Assembly (NCBI RefSeq): GCF_900184685.1
Contig: NZ_FXXL01000006.1
Coordinates: 620,001-684,000, forward strand
Direction of reading: 5' to 3'
DNA length: 64,000 nucleotides
Source: Butyricimonas sp. Marseille-P3923
Lineage (GTDB): Bacteria > Bacteroidota > Bacteroidia > Bacteroidales > Marinifilaceae
In this document: positions 1-9,350 of the stretch, in pieces
Layout of the letters: each line of letters starts with the position of its first letter
Numbering within the stretch: position 1 is the first letter of the stretch
The notes under the pieces: model-generated
The model's input: the letters and a program-made list of their open reading frames with translations, nothing else
Database searches by the model: none
What the model was told of the DNA's origin: nothing
Position numbers and translations under genes: made by a program

Positions 1-101
1 TCCGTTGATACCTCCGATATAGAATCCTCTAATAGTGATTCCTGGCAACTTGTAAACCACAAAATGACCAAGAAAATTAATAGTATTCTTTTCATAAGCA
101 T
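1..101 (-). CDS. Lipoprotein, N-terminal fragment cut by left window edge
   Basis: Reading leftward from ATG at 101 (or in-frame ATG at 95), the frame stays open to the window edge. It gives a classic lipoprotein leader: MKR, a hydrophobic run, then a lipobox ending FTSC followed by Q-E-S. The mature protein would be anchored in a membrane by its Cys. It is the last visible member of the minus-strand fecR-susC-susD series and starts 55 bases after the 168-residue gene ends. Only about 33 residues are visible, so no family can be named. Confidence 0.7.
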   Translation of the reverse strand, partial: MLMKRILLIFLVILWFTSCQESLLEDSISEVST

Positions 102-156
102 TTCAATATTTTATTTCTCTTTAGCCGTATTTCATTGAATCTACATAACCATTAAT

Positions 157-663
157 TCATTTCCCTACCGCTCGTTTCATCAAATCAAAGCCGTCGACGG
201 CGTAAGTTCGTTGGTTATTGAAATCGTAACAAGAGGGATCAAACTTTTCATTCATCGCCATGTTATACAATTCTTTCAATATTTTGGCGGGCAGTTTCAC
301 GTAAACCGTGGAGGACGCTACAAACTGCACGGTCAACACGTTGCCATTTGCATCGATGTAAAACGTTACCCACAGCCCGCCGCCTTCCGTCTCTCCAACT
401 TCTTTCAGTATTTCTTTCAATTTATCCGTCATCAATCTTTTCGCGCACTTGTTACGCCATTCGGCACGTTGCTCGGTCTTCTTTTTTTCCTTCGACAACG
501 AGGCTAGTTTCTCGGGTTCAAACATCTCCCCGAACAACTTGTTAAAGTTTTTAATCCTTATTTCAAACGAGTCCCCGTCGTCAATCGGTTTTGATTCAAA
601 CCGCTGGGCATACACTCCCGTGATACAGAAACAAATTCCCAGCAATAACATAATTTTCTTCAT
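157..663 (-). CDS. Small secreted protein of unknown function
   Basis: This 168-residue protein has a clear Sec signal peptide (residues 1-19, ending VYA-Q). The first half is charged and probably helical (KKKTEQRAEWRNKCAKRL). The second half has a strand-rich stretch, GLWVTFYIDANGNVLTVQFV, that faintly resembles the start of a TonB C-terminal domain; this is a weak resemblance and not an assignment. It follows the DUF4998-like lipoprotein by 86 bases on the same strand and probably belongs to the same transcript, so a role at the cell surface or in the periplasm with this uptake locus is inferred. Confidence 0.75.
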   Translation of the reverse strand: MKKIMLLLGICFCITGVYAQRFESKPIDDGDSFEIRIKNFNKLFGEMFEPEKLASLSKEKKKTEQRAEWRNKCAKRLMTDKLKEILKEVGETEGGGLWVTFYIDANGNVLTVQFVASSTVYVKLPAKILKELYNMAMNEKFDPSCYDFNNQRTYAVDGFDLMKRAVGK

Positions 664-749
664 AGTCTTAAAATTTAAAGGATTATTGGAGCACGAAAGA
701 GGGTGAATCCACCCTCTTCGTTTGCTCTCTTTAATTTATCACTTCCGTG

Positions 750-2282
750 TTAATAAAGACTTATTTCCGCGATCCCCGAGTAATAGAATTCCATGTAAGA
801 TCCCGCGCTAACTGTTAATCGTACATACCGGTATTCGGAGTCTTTCACTTCTTTCGAGAACGGGACATAATTGATCTCCCCGTTACTCCTTCCCAGCGGA
901 TTTTCCTCCACGTACGTGGCATTCACCCAATGAACTTTGTCTTTAGAAAGCTTAATGATGATCTTCTCTGGGGCAACGGAATTCTCTCCCGTCCGGGAAA
1001 ATTCTCTCTGCACCAAACGAAGTCCATTTAACTTTTCCAACTTATTCAAATCAAGCGTAAATTCATACGTCGTGAACTGGGACAAATAAATAGGATTCCA
1101 ACTCGTGGCATAATCACCGTCCGTCAAATTTTCCAATTCGGAAGAAAATCCCTCCTTATCTTCAGGAACCAGGGTAATCTTCAATCCGGTCAAATCGAGA
1201 GGGGTTACCTCCGGCTGGACATTCGTGTTTTCTTTCTCCACAATATAACTCTTGCTAACGGTACGGTAATGCTTATTGTACCGGTCCACGGTCAAACCAT
1301 TTAACTCATGCAATACATCTAATGCAAATTTCGAAGCCGCTGCTTCAGCGACAGTACTTTGCCCGTACTTCACATTGGTCACGGCTTCGGGCAAAAGATA
1401 ACGCCGACTTCCTAGTACCAACTTTTCCAAATTCGGCAAGTTCAAAATATCATCGAACGAACGAATTGACCAATCCAAATAGAGCGTTTTCACGGTATCT
1501 GCCCATTCCTCCGGAATCTCGTCATCAAAACCGTACTGGCGTTTCATTTCCTGTTTGAAGTCCGCCTCAAATATTCTAGCAGAAGAATATTCATACGGTT
1601 CAAAGTCAATCACGTCTTCGCAACCCGGCAACTTTCCCCTGCGAGTCAAAATGATTGGTTTCGAAGGATCAATCTCGTCCGGCAACAACAAATAAAGTTT
1701 ATTGACAATTTGCTTGGTCAATTCAAAGTTTCCCAACGAACCGTCCTTTTTCGTGTAGCTCAATCCCGCCTTTTCCATATTACTCTGCCACTGGAGAAAA
1801 TAAAGAATCAAACGATTTTTTATCACGTACGACTTGGAAATCACACGATTGAACCCTAATACCTCTTCATGGGCATACGTGTAAGGACGAGCGAAAAGGG
1901 AAGTCACGATAGAGGAATTGCCATTCACGTCCACCCCGCTCACGGAAACTTCATAATTACCATCTTCCAATTCTTTCCCGTTTATACTCCCAATACTATA
2001 TTCCGTGGTCCCGCGCTCCAACAACACGGAGTCCGTCACTCCCCCTTGCGCCCATTTCACCTTTATATTCCGAATAATAGGATCAATATTATTCGCCCAC
2101 GTTACAATCAAGCGTTTCCAACCCGGTTTTACCAGAAGATCAGTACATTTACCTATATAACGGATCTCCCCGTTGCCCGAATAATCCTTGTACGTGTCTT
2201 CCAAACTTTCATTCTGGCAGGCGGACACGCATACAAGTATTCCGAGTAAAATTCCTATATATCTATTTATTTTCATAATCAA
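750..2282 (-). CDS. DUF4998-type surface lipoprotein with C-terminal discoidin-like domain
   Basis: This 510-residue protein has a lipobox (VCVSAC at about residue 22), so it is a lipoprotein. Residues ~30-140 contain a YIGKCTDLLVKPGWKRL-type segment followed by Ig-like strands, typical of the DUF4998 family found in Bacteroidetes uptake loci. The last ~150 residues (from about 365) resemble an F5/8 type C (discoidin) carbohydrate-binding fold, with W-rich strands and a closing YRYVRLTVSAG. The start overlaps the end of the upstream DUF4959-like gene by 4 bases, so translation is probably coupled. Likely role: surface glycan binding for the SusC/SusD pair. The ligand cannot be deduced. Confidence 0.8.
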   Translation of the reverse strand: MIMKINRYIGILLGILVCVSACQNESLEDTYKDYSGNGEIRYIGKCTDLLVKPGWKRLIVTWANNIDPIIRNIKVKWAQGGVTDSVLLERGTTEYSIGSINGKELEDGNYEVSVSGVDVNGNSSIVTSLFARPYTYAHEEVLGFNRVISKSYVIKNRLILYFLQWQSNMEKAGLSYTKKDGSLGNFELTKQIVNKLYLLLPDEIDPSKPIILTRRGKLPGCEDVIDFEPYEYSSARIFEADFKQEMKRQYGFDDEIPEEWADTVKTLYLDWSIRSFDDILNLPNLEKLVLGSRRYLLPEAVTNVKYGQSTVAEAAASKFALDVLHELNGLTVDRYNKHYRTVSKSYIVEKENTNVQPEVTPLDLTGLKITLVPEDKEGFSSELENLTDGDYATSWNPIYLSQFTTYEFTLDLNKLEKLNGLRLVQREFSRTGENSVAPEKIIIKLSKDKVHWVNATYVEENPLGRSNGEINYVPFSKEVKDSEYRYVRLTVSAGSYMEFYYSGIAEISLY

Positions 2283-3664
2283 TTCGTCTTGTTTGTGTAA
2301 ACTTCTAATTCATGAAATTGAACATAGTTGTCAACATTCTCATATTTCGCAAAACTAGTAGCATCGGCAGTAGCGAATACATCGTTAACAACAATCTTCA
2401 GATAGCGATATCCATTCTCTCCTTGAACGTACATCGGGACTAAAATTTCCATGAATTCCGCCTCCGCAGCTAATAATGCTTTTTCATCGAGTTCCTGATA
2501 CTGCATCGTATTCCAACTATAATTACACCATCTATCAGTATATGGATACAATCTTTTTTCTTGCTTGAACGTTCCCAACTCTTCCCATCCTTCCAAGCGA
2601 TTCATCTCTTCGTATGAAGCCGGTGCTTTACCGTCATCCTTTATCCCGTAAAGTGTTACTTCACAAGGCAATTCATTTTCATTGTAAACATTACAGAGAC
2701 CTCCCATCCCGCCATTACCCGAATCATACCACGTCGGTCCCGCCACATTTTTGAGCATGGAGTAAAAACGGGTAGAAGCCACTATCATGTTCTGTTTCAA
2801 ATCCAGATACATGGGGTGCGCATATTCTCCCGCTCCATAAGGTCCTGCCAAGAACGAACAACATTTATTCCGGTTCCCGGGTTGAAAGCAAACCAACCCT
2901 TTCGTGTCCCCGTCGAATAAATACTCCACGCCCAATTTATCTATCGGGTCTTCAATGGAATTGTCGCAATAGAAAGAAAAATCCTGGGGCATTAGTTTAG
3001 TCATCTCGTATTTTTCCACGTCCGTCCACGTCCGCTCGTCCACCATGGAACCGCGGAAATCTTCCACCCGGAGAATCACCGTGTACGTATCCACGTCCTG
3101 TTTAATCTGGTAATTAACCTCCTCAACTCCGGTCGTCTCTTGCAACAAGAAACTGGTCATCAAAATCGTATCGGGCAAATTCGTCACCGGGTCGTAACCG
3201 AGATAGAACACGTGAGCCATACCCGTGGTTTCCGGCGGATTATTGTACCGCAACGTGAAACCTCCCCAGTTCGAAAGCACTTTCACGTTTTTTATAAACG
3301 TCACGGGACCGGAATCAGCAGTACTGAACGTCACGTCAAACGGCTGGGATTCCCGATCGTCATAATAACAAAAACTTACCTGGGCGGGAATATTGCTTGT
3401 CGCTTTATTAAAACCGACCAGTTTCACGGAATCGCAAGTACTGCTGGCAGCCCGAAGCATATCTTTCCCGTATTCATCCTTGTAACGCACCCTAATCCCG
3501 ACAATACCCGGATCCTCAGGAAGGATATAGTGCATGACGGCTCCCCCGGACATCGGTTTGAACGAGAAAGCGTTATCCGGCAATTCGGCAACAACAAATC
3601 CCGACTTATCATCATCACAAGCCCAAAGCCCTATAATCAACAACAATAATAATATATTTCTCAT
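2279..3664 (-). CDS. DUF4959/DUF5126/DUF5000-type lipoprotein of the uptake locus
   Basis: About 461 residues from ATG at 3664. A longer frame to 3724 exists, but residue 21 of that frame opens a proper lipoprotein leader (MRNILLLLLIIGLWAC), so the inner start is chosen. The N-terminal part has SGGAVMHYILPED, typical of the first Ig-like domain of this family. A middle Ig-like domain (NWGGFTLRYNNP) follows, and the C-terminal ~200 residues look like the discoidin-like DUF5000 module (RWCNYSW, YRYLKIVVND). Family members sit directly after susD and are thought to bind glycans at the surface. Starts 53 bases after the susD stop. Confidence 0.8.
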   Translation of the reverse strand: MRNILLLLLIIGLWACDDDKSGFVVAELPDNAFSFKPMSGGAVMHYILPEDPGIVGIRVRYKDEYGKDMLRAASSTCDSVKLVGFNKATSNIPAQVSFCYYDDRESQPFDVTFSTADSGPVTFIKNVKVLSNWGGFTLRYNNPPETTGMAHVFYLGYDPVTNLPDTILMTSFLLQETTGVEEVNYQIKQDVDTYTVILRVEDFRGSMVDERTWTDVEKYEMTKLMPQDFSFYCDNSIEDPIDKLGVEYLFDGDTKGLVCFQPGNRNKCCSFLAGPYGAGEYAHPMYLDLKQNMIVASTRFYSMLKNVAGPTWYDSGNGGMGGLCNVYNENELPCEVTLYGIKDDGKAPASYEEMNRLEGWEELGTFKQEKRLYPYTDRWCNYSWNTMQYQELDEKALLAAEAEFMEILVPMYVQGENGYRYLKIVVNDVFATADATSFAKYENVDNYVQFHELEVYTNKTN

Positions 3665-3717
3665 AATTGCCTGTTTATAAAATTTACAATTTAATATAGC
3701 AAATCCTACATTATCCG

Positions 3718-5676
3718 TTACCACCCCGGGTTTTGCACGATATCGGATATCTGAATGTCCTCCGAACGTATCGGTGTGAAATAATCCTTGGGAGCTTCAA
3801 ATTTACGCTTCTTCCACACGATCATCGGTTGGTCGTAATCGCAATAAAAACCTCTCTCCGTGGAAGACAACACGTTCCACCCGTACTGCGGGGCGTTTAA
3901 CTCCTCCGGGGCAGTCATCCAGCGGCGCAAGTTCCAGTAGCGGCGTCCCTCGAAAGCGAACTCGATATTCCACTCCTGTTGGATAATTTCGCGCATACCG
4001 GCTTTCGTGGTCACTTTATCGGGATTCTTCGCATAAGCCTGCCAGGCTTCGCGCACCTCAAGAATTCCTGCGCGGGTGCGCACCTTGTCCAACGGATCAT
4101 AAACCCGGTCATCCGGCACGTCCAGGTATTCATTCCACGCCTCGGCGGCAGCCAGATAAAGTTCCGCCAAACGGAATATATATCTCGGATTTTTAAGACT
4201 GTTTTTCAAAGCTGTATGGTAATTTCTGAATGGTATGTCCGAACTCAACCATTTCTTGATCCAGTAACCAGTAATATTCTGGGGCGTAGATTCGTCATAC
4301 CGTTTCAGTTTCGTACCCAACACCTCGTTCTGCCTTACCTTGATATCCACTCCCTTGTACGTCACCTCACCTCCGGTAGTGTAAGCACGATACCATTGCG
4401 AGCGATCCGCGGCAATCATGGCGTAGAAACGAGGTTCGCGGCGACGATGCAAGCTCAACACGTCAACACCTAAAGGCAACACGTCACGGTATTTCTCGTC
4501 CGCCTCTTTACTCATGCTATACTTGGAAGCTACCCATTGTTTATCCTCGGTAATGGGAACCCCGTGTTCGGTGTAAAACATCTCCACCATTTTCATCGGG
4601 GCTCCCAAACACCCGTAACTAGCCGCATCATAATACCCATCAGATTGGGAAGGCGAGTACACCAGCGTCATACTCGTCAGGTAATCATAGCTATCCGAGT
4701 TATTAACGGTAAGGATTGATTCTTTACTGGAATAACCGTCACCGATCCACGTGCGTTCGATATCCATCAGCTTGTTGAGCAACGGAGAGGGAGCGCTACC
4801 CGTCCCGGAGATTAACTCCTTGCCGGCAGCTTTACAAATAAGAAGTGCCGTATCGCACGCCAAGGCAGCCCTTTTCCATTTCTCCTTGTCGTAAGCCGGG
4901 AAAAGCTTTTCCCCGTTTCTATTCACGAAATTTTGCAGGGAAGCATTACCGTTAAACAAGGGAGAGGCCGCATAGAGCAACGTCAGGGCTTTCAGCGTGA
5001 CAACAGCCTCCTTGTTGAAGTAAAGCGAATGATCTGTCGGTTTGGCACTCATATAAGGTAACTCGCCCATAGCCTCGTCACACAATTTCACGATGGCATC
5101 CACGCACTCGTCTATCGGGCGGCGGGATTGTATCATTTCCTCCATACTCACGTTAGCATCGATATTCTTATCCACCAGAACGATCGGACCGTAACGGCGC
5201 ATCAGGTCAAAATAATAAAACGCCTTCACGGCTTTCACCTCAGCTTTCCACAAGGCTTTCTCATCGGCTTCCATATTATATACCCCATCGATATGTTCTA
5301 GGAAGATATTGCAATAACGAATAGCCGCGAAATACTGGTTCTTATGCCAGACATTACAATAGGGTGATTGTGCCATTTGTAAACCGTCACCGATAAACAA
5401 AGCAGGAACCAAGCCTGCATTCTTCGTCCTGACATACTCTGCCCCACAATACTCGTCCGCCCCCAAGTATGCCGGATTTCCCGCTGATTCCGCCACGTTT
5501 ACAGTTAGAAAAACATAGCAGGATTTGAGCCACACTTCAGCGTTTTCACGTTTTTCAAAATCAGTTTCGATCGTTTCGATATCATTATCCGGAACAACAT
5601 CAAGGAACCCGCTGCATCCGGTCAGAAAAACGAAACACGCGAACAATACATTATACCATAATTTTTTCATCATCAT
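3718..5676 (-). CDS. SusD/RagB-family nutrient-binding lipoprotein
   Basis: About 652 residues. Three consecutive ATGs (5670-5676) precede a leader with lipobox LTGC, followed by the SGFLD...P start typical of SusD proteins. TPR-like helices (AVKAFYYFDLMRRYG, LKALTLLYAASPLFNG) and the C-terminal signature (IIQQEWNIEFAFEGRRYWNLRRW) identify the family. It forms the lid of the SusC outer-membrane transporter and captures substrate. A frame open to 5703 would overlap susC by 14 bases but lacks a leader at its start. The locus contains no visible glycoside hydrolase, sulfatase or peptidase, so the substrate is unknown. Confidence 0.92.
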   Translation of the reverse strand: MMMKKLWYNVLFACFVFLTGCSGFLDVVPDNDIETIETDFEKRENAEVWLKSCYVFLTVNVAESAGNPAYLGADEYCGAEYVRTKNAGLVPALFIGDGLQMAQSPYCNVWHKNQYFAAIRYCNIFLEHIDGVYNMEADEKALWKAEVKAVKAFYYFDLMRRYGPIVLVDKNIDANVSMEEMIQSRRPIDECVDAIVKLCDEAMGELPYMSAKPTDHSLYFNKEAVVTLKALTLLYAASPLFNGNASLQNFVNRNGEKLFPAYDKEKWKRAALACDTALLICKAAGKELISGTGSAPSPLLNKLMDIERTWIGDGYSSKESILTVNNSDSYDYLTSMTLVYSPSQSDGYYDAASYGCLGAPMKMVEMFYTEHGVPITEDKQWVASKYSMSKEADEKYRDVLPLGVDVLSLHRRREPRFYAMIAADRSQWYRAYTTGGEVTYKGVDIKVRQNEVLGTKLKRYDESTPQNITGYWIKKWLSSDIPFRNYHTALKNSLKNPRYIFRLAELYLAAAEAWNEYLDVPDDRVYDPLDKVRTRAGILEVREAWQAYAKNPDKVTTKAGMREIIQQEWNIEFAFEGRRYWNLRRWMTAPEELNAPQYGWNVLSSTERGFYCDYDQPMIVWKKRKFEAPKDYFTPIRSEDIQISDIVQNPGW

Positions 5677-5689
5677 ATCTGTTTTCAGT

Positions 5690-8600
5690 TTAGAAACTAA
5701 CATTCAAACCCACTGAATAAGTTTTTTGAATCGGGTAATTGAACCCATTTTTCCCCAACTCCACGTCCCAGATTTTAAAATCCGTGATGCAGAACGGGTT
5801 GTTCGTGCTAATCGCCAATTTCACGTTCTGGAGTTTCAACTTGTCCAACCATCTCCTGGGTAAACTGTAAGCTAACGTGATCGCCGTGCAACGCAAGAAT
5901 GAACATTCCCGCATGAAATAGGTACTCTTTCGAACCTCCACGTCACTGTCATTCCATCTTTCCTGGGGGTTATGCGCACTTATCGCTTGATTGGAAAGAC
6001 GCGGCCAGAAAGGCTTCTTCGCCATATTATCGTCCGACCAGTGGTCGTCGGCAATCTCTTTGAGCATGGCGTGATTATTCACGAACGGGCTGAGAGCCAT
6101 CGGGTCCATGAAGAACGTGCGCTTGCCCGATCCCTGGAACGAGAACGAGAACTCGATATTCTTGTAAGTCAAGTATCCGCTAAAACCGTAAATCAAACGA
6201 GGTTCTTCCGGGTAGCCGATAAACGTGACATCATTTATATCAATCTTGTTATCCCCGTTCAAATCCCGGTAACGGATATCACCCGGTTTCACGTCACCTT
6301 CCTGGCTGGGAGAATTATCAATTTCTGCCTGATCGCGGAAAAGCCCCTCGGCAATATACCCTATAGCCTGACTGATCTCGCGCCCCTTTTTACGTTGCCA
6401 CGGCTGTGTACCGATAGCTTCTTCTATATCTCTATAAATAACTTTATTATACGTCAGGGTTCCGTTCAGGATAAACCCGAAATCCTTGTCGAACATATAC
6501 TGGAGTTTCCCTGAAAAATCGACTCCACGGGAGCGGGTTGATCCGATATTATCCAGTTGCGGCACTTCAATACCCATGGATGCCGGAACGATCACACGCT
6601 GCGAAATGATATTATGGCGTATTTCCTGGTAGATATCCGCTTGAATTTCAATTAAATCCCGGAAGAATTTAGTTTCGATACCGAAGTTCATCGATTCTGC
6701 CACCTCCCATTGAATGTTATCATTGGCATACGTAACCACGGCTTTGCGTGAAAATCTTTGTGACGAATAGGGAGGCAAATCTATACGTTCCTGATTCATC
6801 GCTACCGCTGACATCCCTTTTGACTGGATCGTTCCCAGTTTCGGGATATACACGTAACGAGGCTCGTCGATAACCCCGTCATTCCCCACTTTACCGTAAG
6901 AGAAACGGAATTTCAAATAAGAAAGCACCTTCGCGACAGGTTCCATCCATTTTTCACTGGAAGCTACCCAGGCTCCGCCGACAGCGGGGAAGAACCCCAT
7001 ACGGTTCCCTTTGGCAAAACGTTCCGACCCGTTGTAAGCGCCACTGGCTTCAATAAAATATCGATTCTTGTATCCGTAGGAAGCACGAGCCGAATAATTC
7101 AAATTACGTTGCGGCATCCCGTTCAGCACTTCAGTAATCGGGTTGAACGTGCGCTCGTACAGCTGGCATACTCCCGTCAACGAGGTTTGGTGGTCACCCC
7201 ACGCGGCAGTATGGTAAAGACGTCCCTCGAACGTCAACCTCGTATCGGTAGAAGAACCCGACGACCCGACACTCAACGTTCTCGAGGAACCCGCATTACG
7301 ACCATCTGCTACCAGCGTATGTTCCCCCGTCTCGAAGTCATAATTTCCCTCGGGCAAAGAATAGTAATAAGGTGCTGTTGTATACCCCTGGTCGTACAAA
7401 CCGCTTTGTACCAAAGAAGCACTTAAACGCAACTCCAAGCCTTTCACCAGCACAGACAGATTCTGTATATACTCGGCTTTGTTAATTGTCGAATACCGGA
7501 TACGCTTTTTATACCCTTGTTGCAAAAGAGCGTACGGGTTTACATCTACCGTCGGACCGGCAGAGGTCGTACCGAAACGAAGATGCGGCCACCCGTATTT
7601 CATGTCTCCCGGGTAAGTCGGGGCAAAATCTACCGGCGAAGCGTTGAACGCCAAAGAATACGCGGATTGGGTATCGATCAACGGACCATTATACCTATCC
7701 AAGGTGGCTGAAGAATTGATCACGAGTTTGATTCCTGCATGAAGATCAATATTCAAATTGGTTCGAAAAGCAATCTGGTGATTCCGGATATTACAGTTGA
7801 ACTGGTTCAACCGGTCGGTCTTCAACATACCCTGATCGTAATTGTAAGCAAGAGAAGAGTAATACTGCACCACCCGGGAGCCACCGCGGATAGTCGCCCC
7901 GGCATAGTGGTTCACGCTGAAATCTTTAAACAGGATATCATACCAATCGTTGGCAGGATAAACCCAAGAAGGATATTTGCCGGAAGCGGTACGATTAATC
8001 CGCTCCACGCTATATTTCGGGGTAGCCGAATTGGAACGACCGATCAATGCCTGGTTGTAATACCGCATATATTCTATCGGGTCTGCCACCTCTATTTCTT
8101 TCGTGGGTTGGGTCACTACCATCTCGTAACGAGCGGTAGTGTACACGCTGCCTTCCGCACCTTTCTTGGTGGTAACCAAAATGACACCGTTCGCCCCGCG
8201 GGCTCCGTACATCGCCGTGGCAGAAGCATCCTTCATCACGCTGAAACTTTCCATATCTTCCGGTGCGATACGGGACAAATCCAACATGGAACATTCCACC
8301 CCGTCCAACAAAATCAACGGGCTGGAATTAGCCCCTCTCTGGAAAGACGTGATCCCGCGAATGACAATCTTGTTATTTAGTTCCTCTTCCGTCAAAGCTA
8401 CCGGTAAACCGCTTTGTTTATAACCGATCAGTCCTGAAACCCTCCCGACAAGCCCGGCGGTGAAGTCACTGCTGGAAGTCTTCAGATCCATCGGTCGCAC
8501 GGTGGTGATCGACCCCACGACACTCTCCTTCTTCTGTTCCCCGAAAGCCACGACGGTTACCTCTTCCAGGTTTTCCTCCGTGGGATTCATCGTGATATTC

Positions 8601-9202
8601 GCCCTCGATCTTCCTTTAACGGGAAACACCTCATCCTCGTAACCGATAAAAGTAATTTTCAACACGTCATCCGGCTTCACGTTCAAGGTAAACCGCCCGT
8701 TTTCATCCGAAGCGGTACCCCGCGTGGTACCAAGAATAAGAACCGTCGCCCCGGCTATAGGATTTCCTTTCTCGTCAACGACCGCACCTTTTATACTGAT
8801 CGTGCTTTGCTGATCGCTCTCGGTTTGTGATTTCTTGATCCCGATCAAGATTAATTCTCCCTCGATCTGGTAAGAATACTTTGATCCATTCAACAACACG
8901 GTCAACGCGGAATCCACGCTCACGTTTTTCACCTGGATCGAGAAATGTTCGTTTGAAATCGCATTCCGGTCATCCCGGAAGCCATAGGCAAATCCCGTTT
9001 GTCTTTTAATTTCCGACAGGATACTTACTAACGTCTTATCCTTCACGTTCAGAGTAACTTTCTTATCATTTTGCTGTTGCACCTCCGGAAAACCGGAAGC
9101 AAAGAGTTGTTTCGGGCAATATAGAATCGGCATAATCAACAAAAATATGCCTATAGCAATTTTATTCACCCCTGTTTTAATCGTTTCTACTTTCTTTTTC
9201 AT
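5690..9202 (-). CDS. SusC/RagA-family TonB-dependent transporter with STN domain
   Basis: This 1170-residue protein starts with a signal peptide (~1-36). An STN (secretin/TonB N-terminal) domain spans ~45-115, a carboxypeptidase-regulatory-like domain ~137-215 (GAVVDEKGNPIAGATV), and a plug ~215-345 (SATAMYGARGANGVILVTTKKG). A C-terminal beta-barrel ends in aromatic-F. It is the outer-membrane channel for the ligand held by SusD. The STN domain is the part that signals to a FecR-type anti-sigma factor, which fits with fecR lying 148 bases upstream on the same strand. Confidence 0.95.
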   Translation of the reverse strand: MKKKVETIKTGVNKIAIGIFLLIMPILYCPKQLFASGFPEVQQQNDKKVTLNVKDKTLVSILSEIKRQTGFAYGFRDDRNAISNEHFSIQVKNVSVDSALTVLLNGSKYSYQIEGELILIGIKKSQTESDQQSTISIKGAVVDEKGNPIAGATVLILGTTRGTASDENGRFTLNVKPDDVLKITFIGYEDEVFPVKGRSRANITMNPTEENLEEVTVVAFGEQKKESVVGSITTVRPMDLKTSSSDFTAGLVGRVSGLIGYKQSGLPVALTEEELNNKIVIRGITSFQRGANSSPLILLDGVECSMLDLSRIAPEDMESFSVMKDASATAMYGARGANGVILVTTKKGAEGSVYTTARYEMVVTQPTKEIEVADPIEYMRYYNQALIGRSNSATPKYSVERINRTASGKYPSWVYPANDWYDILFKDFSVNHYAGATIRGGSRVVQYYSSLAYNYDQGMLKTDRLNQFNCNIRNHQIAFRTNLNIDLHAGIKLVINSSATLDRYNGPLIDTQSAYSLAFNASPVDFAPTYPGDMKYGWPHLRFGTTSAGPTVDVNPYALLQQGYKKRIRYSTINKAEYIQNLSVLVKGLELRLSASLVQSGLYDQGYTTAPYYYSLPEGNYDFETGEHTLVADGRNAGSSRTLSVGSSGSSTDTRLTFEGRLYHTAAWGDHQTSLTGVCQLYERTFNPITEVLNGMPQRNLNYSARASYGYKNRYFIEASGAYNGSERFAKGNRMGFFPAVGGAWVASSEKWMEPVAKVLSYLKFRFSYGKVGNDGVIDEPRYVYIPKLGTIQSKGMSAVAMNQERIDLPPYSSQRFSRKAVVTYANDNIQWEVAESMNFGIETKFFRDLIEIQADIYQEIRHNIISQRVIVPASMGIEVPQLDNIGSTRSRGVDFSGKLQYMFDKDFGFILNGTLTYNKVIYRDIEEAIGTQPWQRKKGREISQAIGYIAEGLFRDQAEIDNSPSQEGDVKPGDIRYRDLNGDNKIDINDVTFIGYPEEPRLIYGFSGYLTYKNIEFSFSFQGSGKRTFFMDPMALSPFVNNHAMLKEIADDHWSDDNMAKKPFWPRLSNQAISAHNPQERWNDSDVEVRKSTYFMRECSFLRCTAITLAYSLPRRWLDKLKLQNVKLAISTNNPFCITDFKIWDVELGKNGFNYPIQKTYSVGLNVSF

Positions 9203-9215
9203 AAATTTGTAAGAA

Positions 9216-9338
9216 ATTATAGATATAACGTTCTACTTACGTTTTCTGTAATGACACCACCAAAGGTTTCAGACCTTCGAAATCGAACCTTGTGGTTATT
9301 TTTTCAAGGGAATCTTCTCTAAGAAGATTCTCTTTTTT
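9216..9338 (+). ncRNA. Candidate antisense sRNA in the susC leader
   Basis: On the plus strand, TAAATTTG (9202-9209) matches the Bacteroidetes -7 element TAnnTTTG. About 105 bases downstream is a 9-bp perfect hairpin, 9310-9318 with 9322-9330, followed by TCTTTTTT, a good intrinsic terminator for plus-strand transcription. The implied RNA of ~120 nt is antisense to the fecR-susC spacer and the susC 5' leader. Cis-antisense RNAs at the start of susC-like genes (the DonS type of Bacteroides fragilis) are known. The exact 5' end is a guess from the promoter. Confidence 0.45.
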
Positions 9339-9350
9339 GGTAAATACAAT

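Noticed and set aside
157-663. TonB protein assignment for the 168-residue secreted protein
   Set aside because: Only one strand-like stretch is reminiscent of TonB; there is a cleavable signal peptide and no proline-rich spacer.
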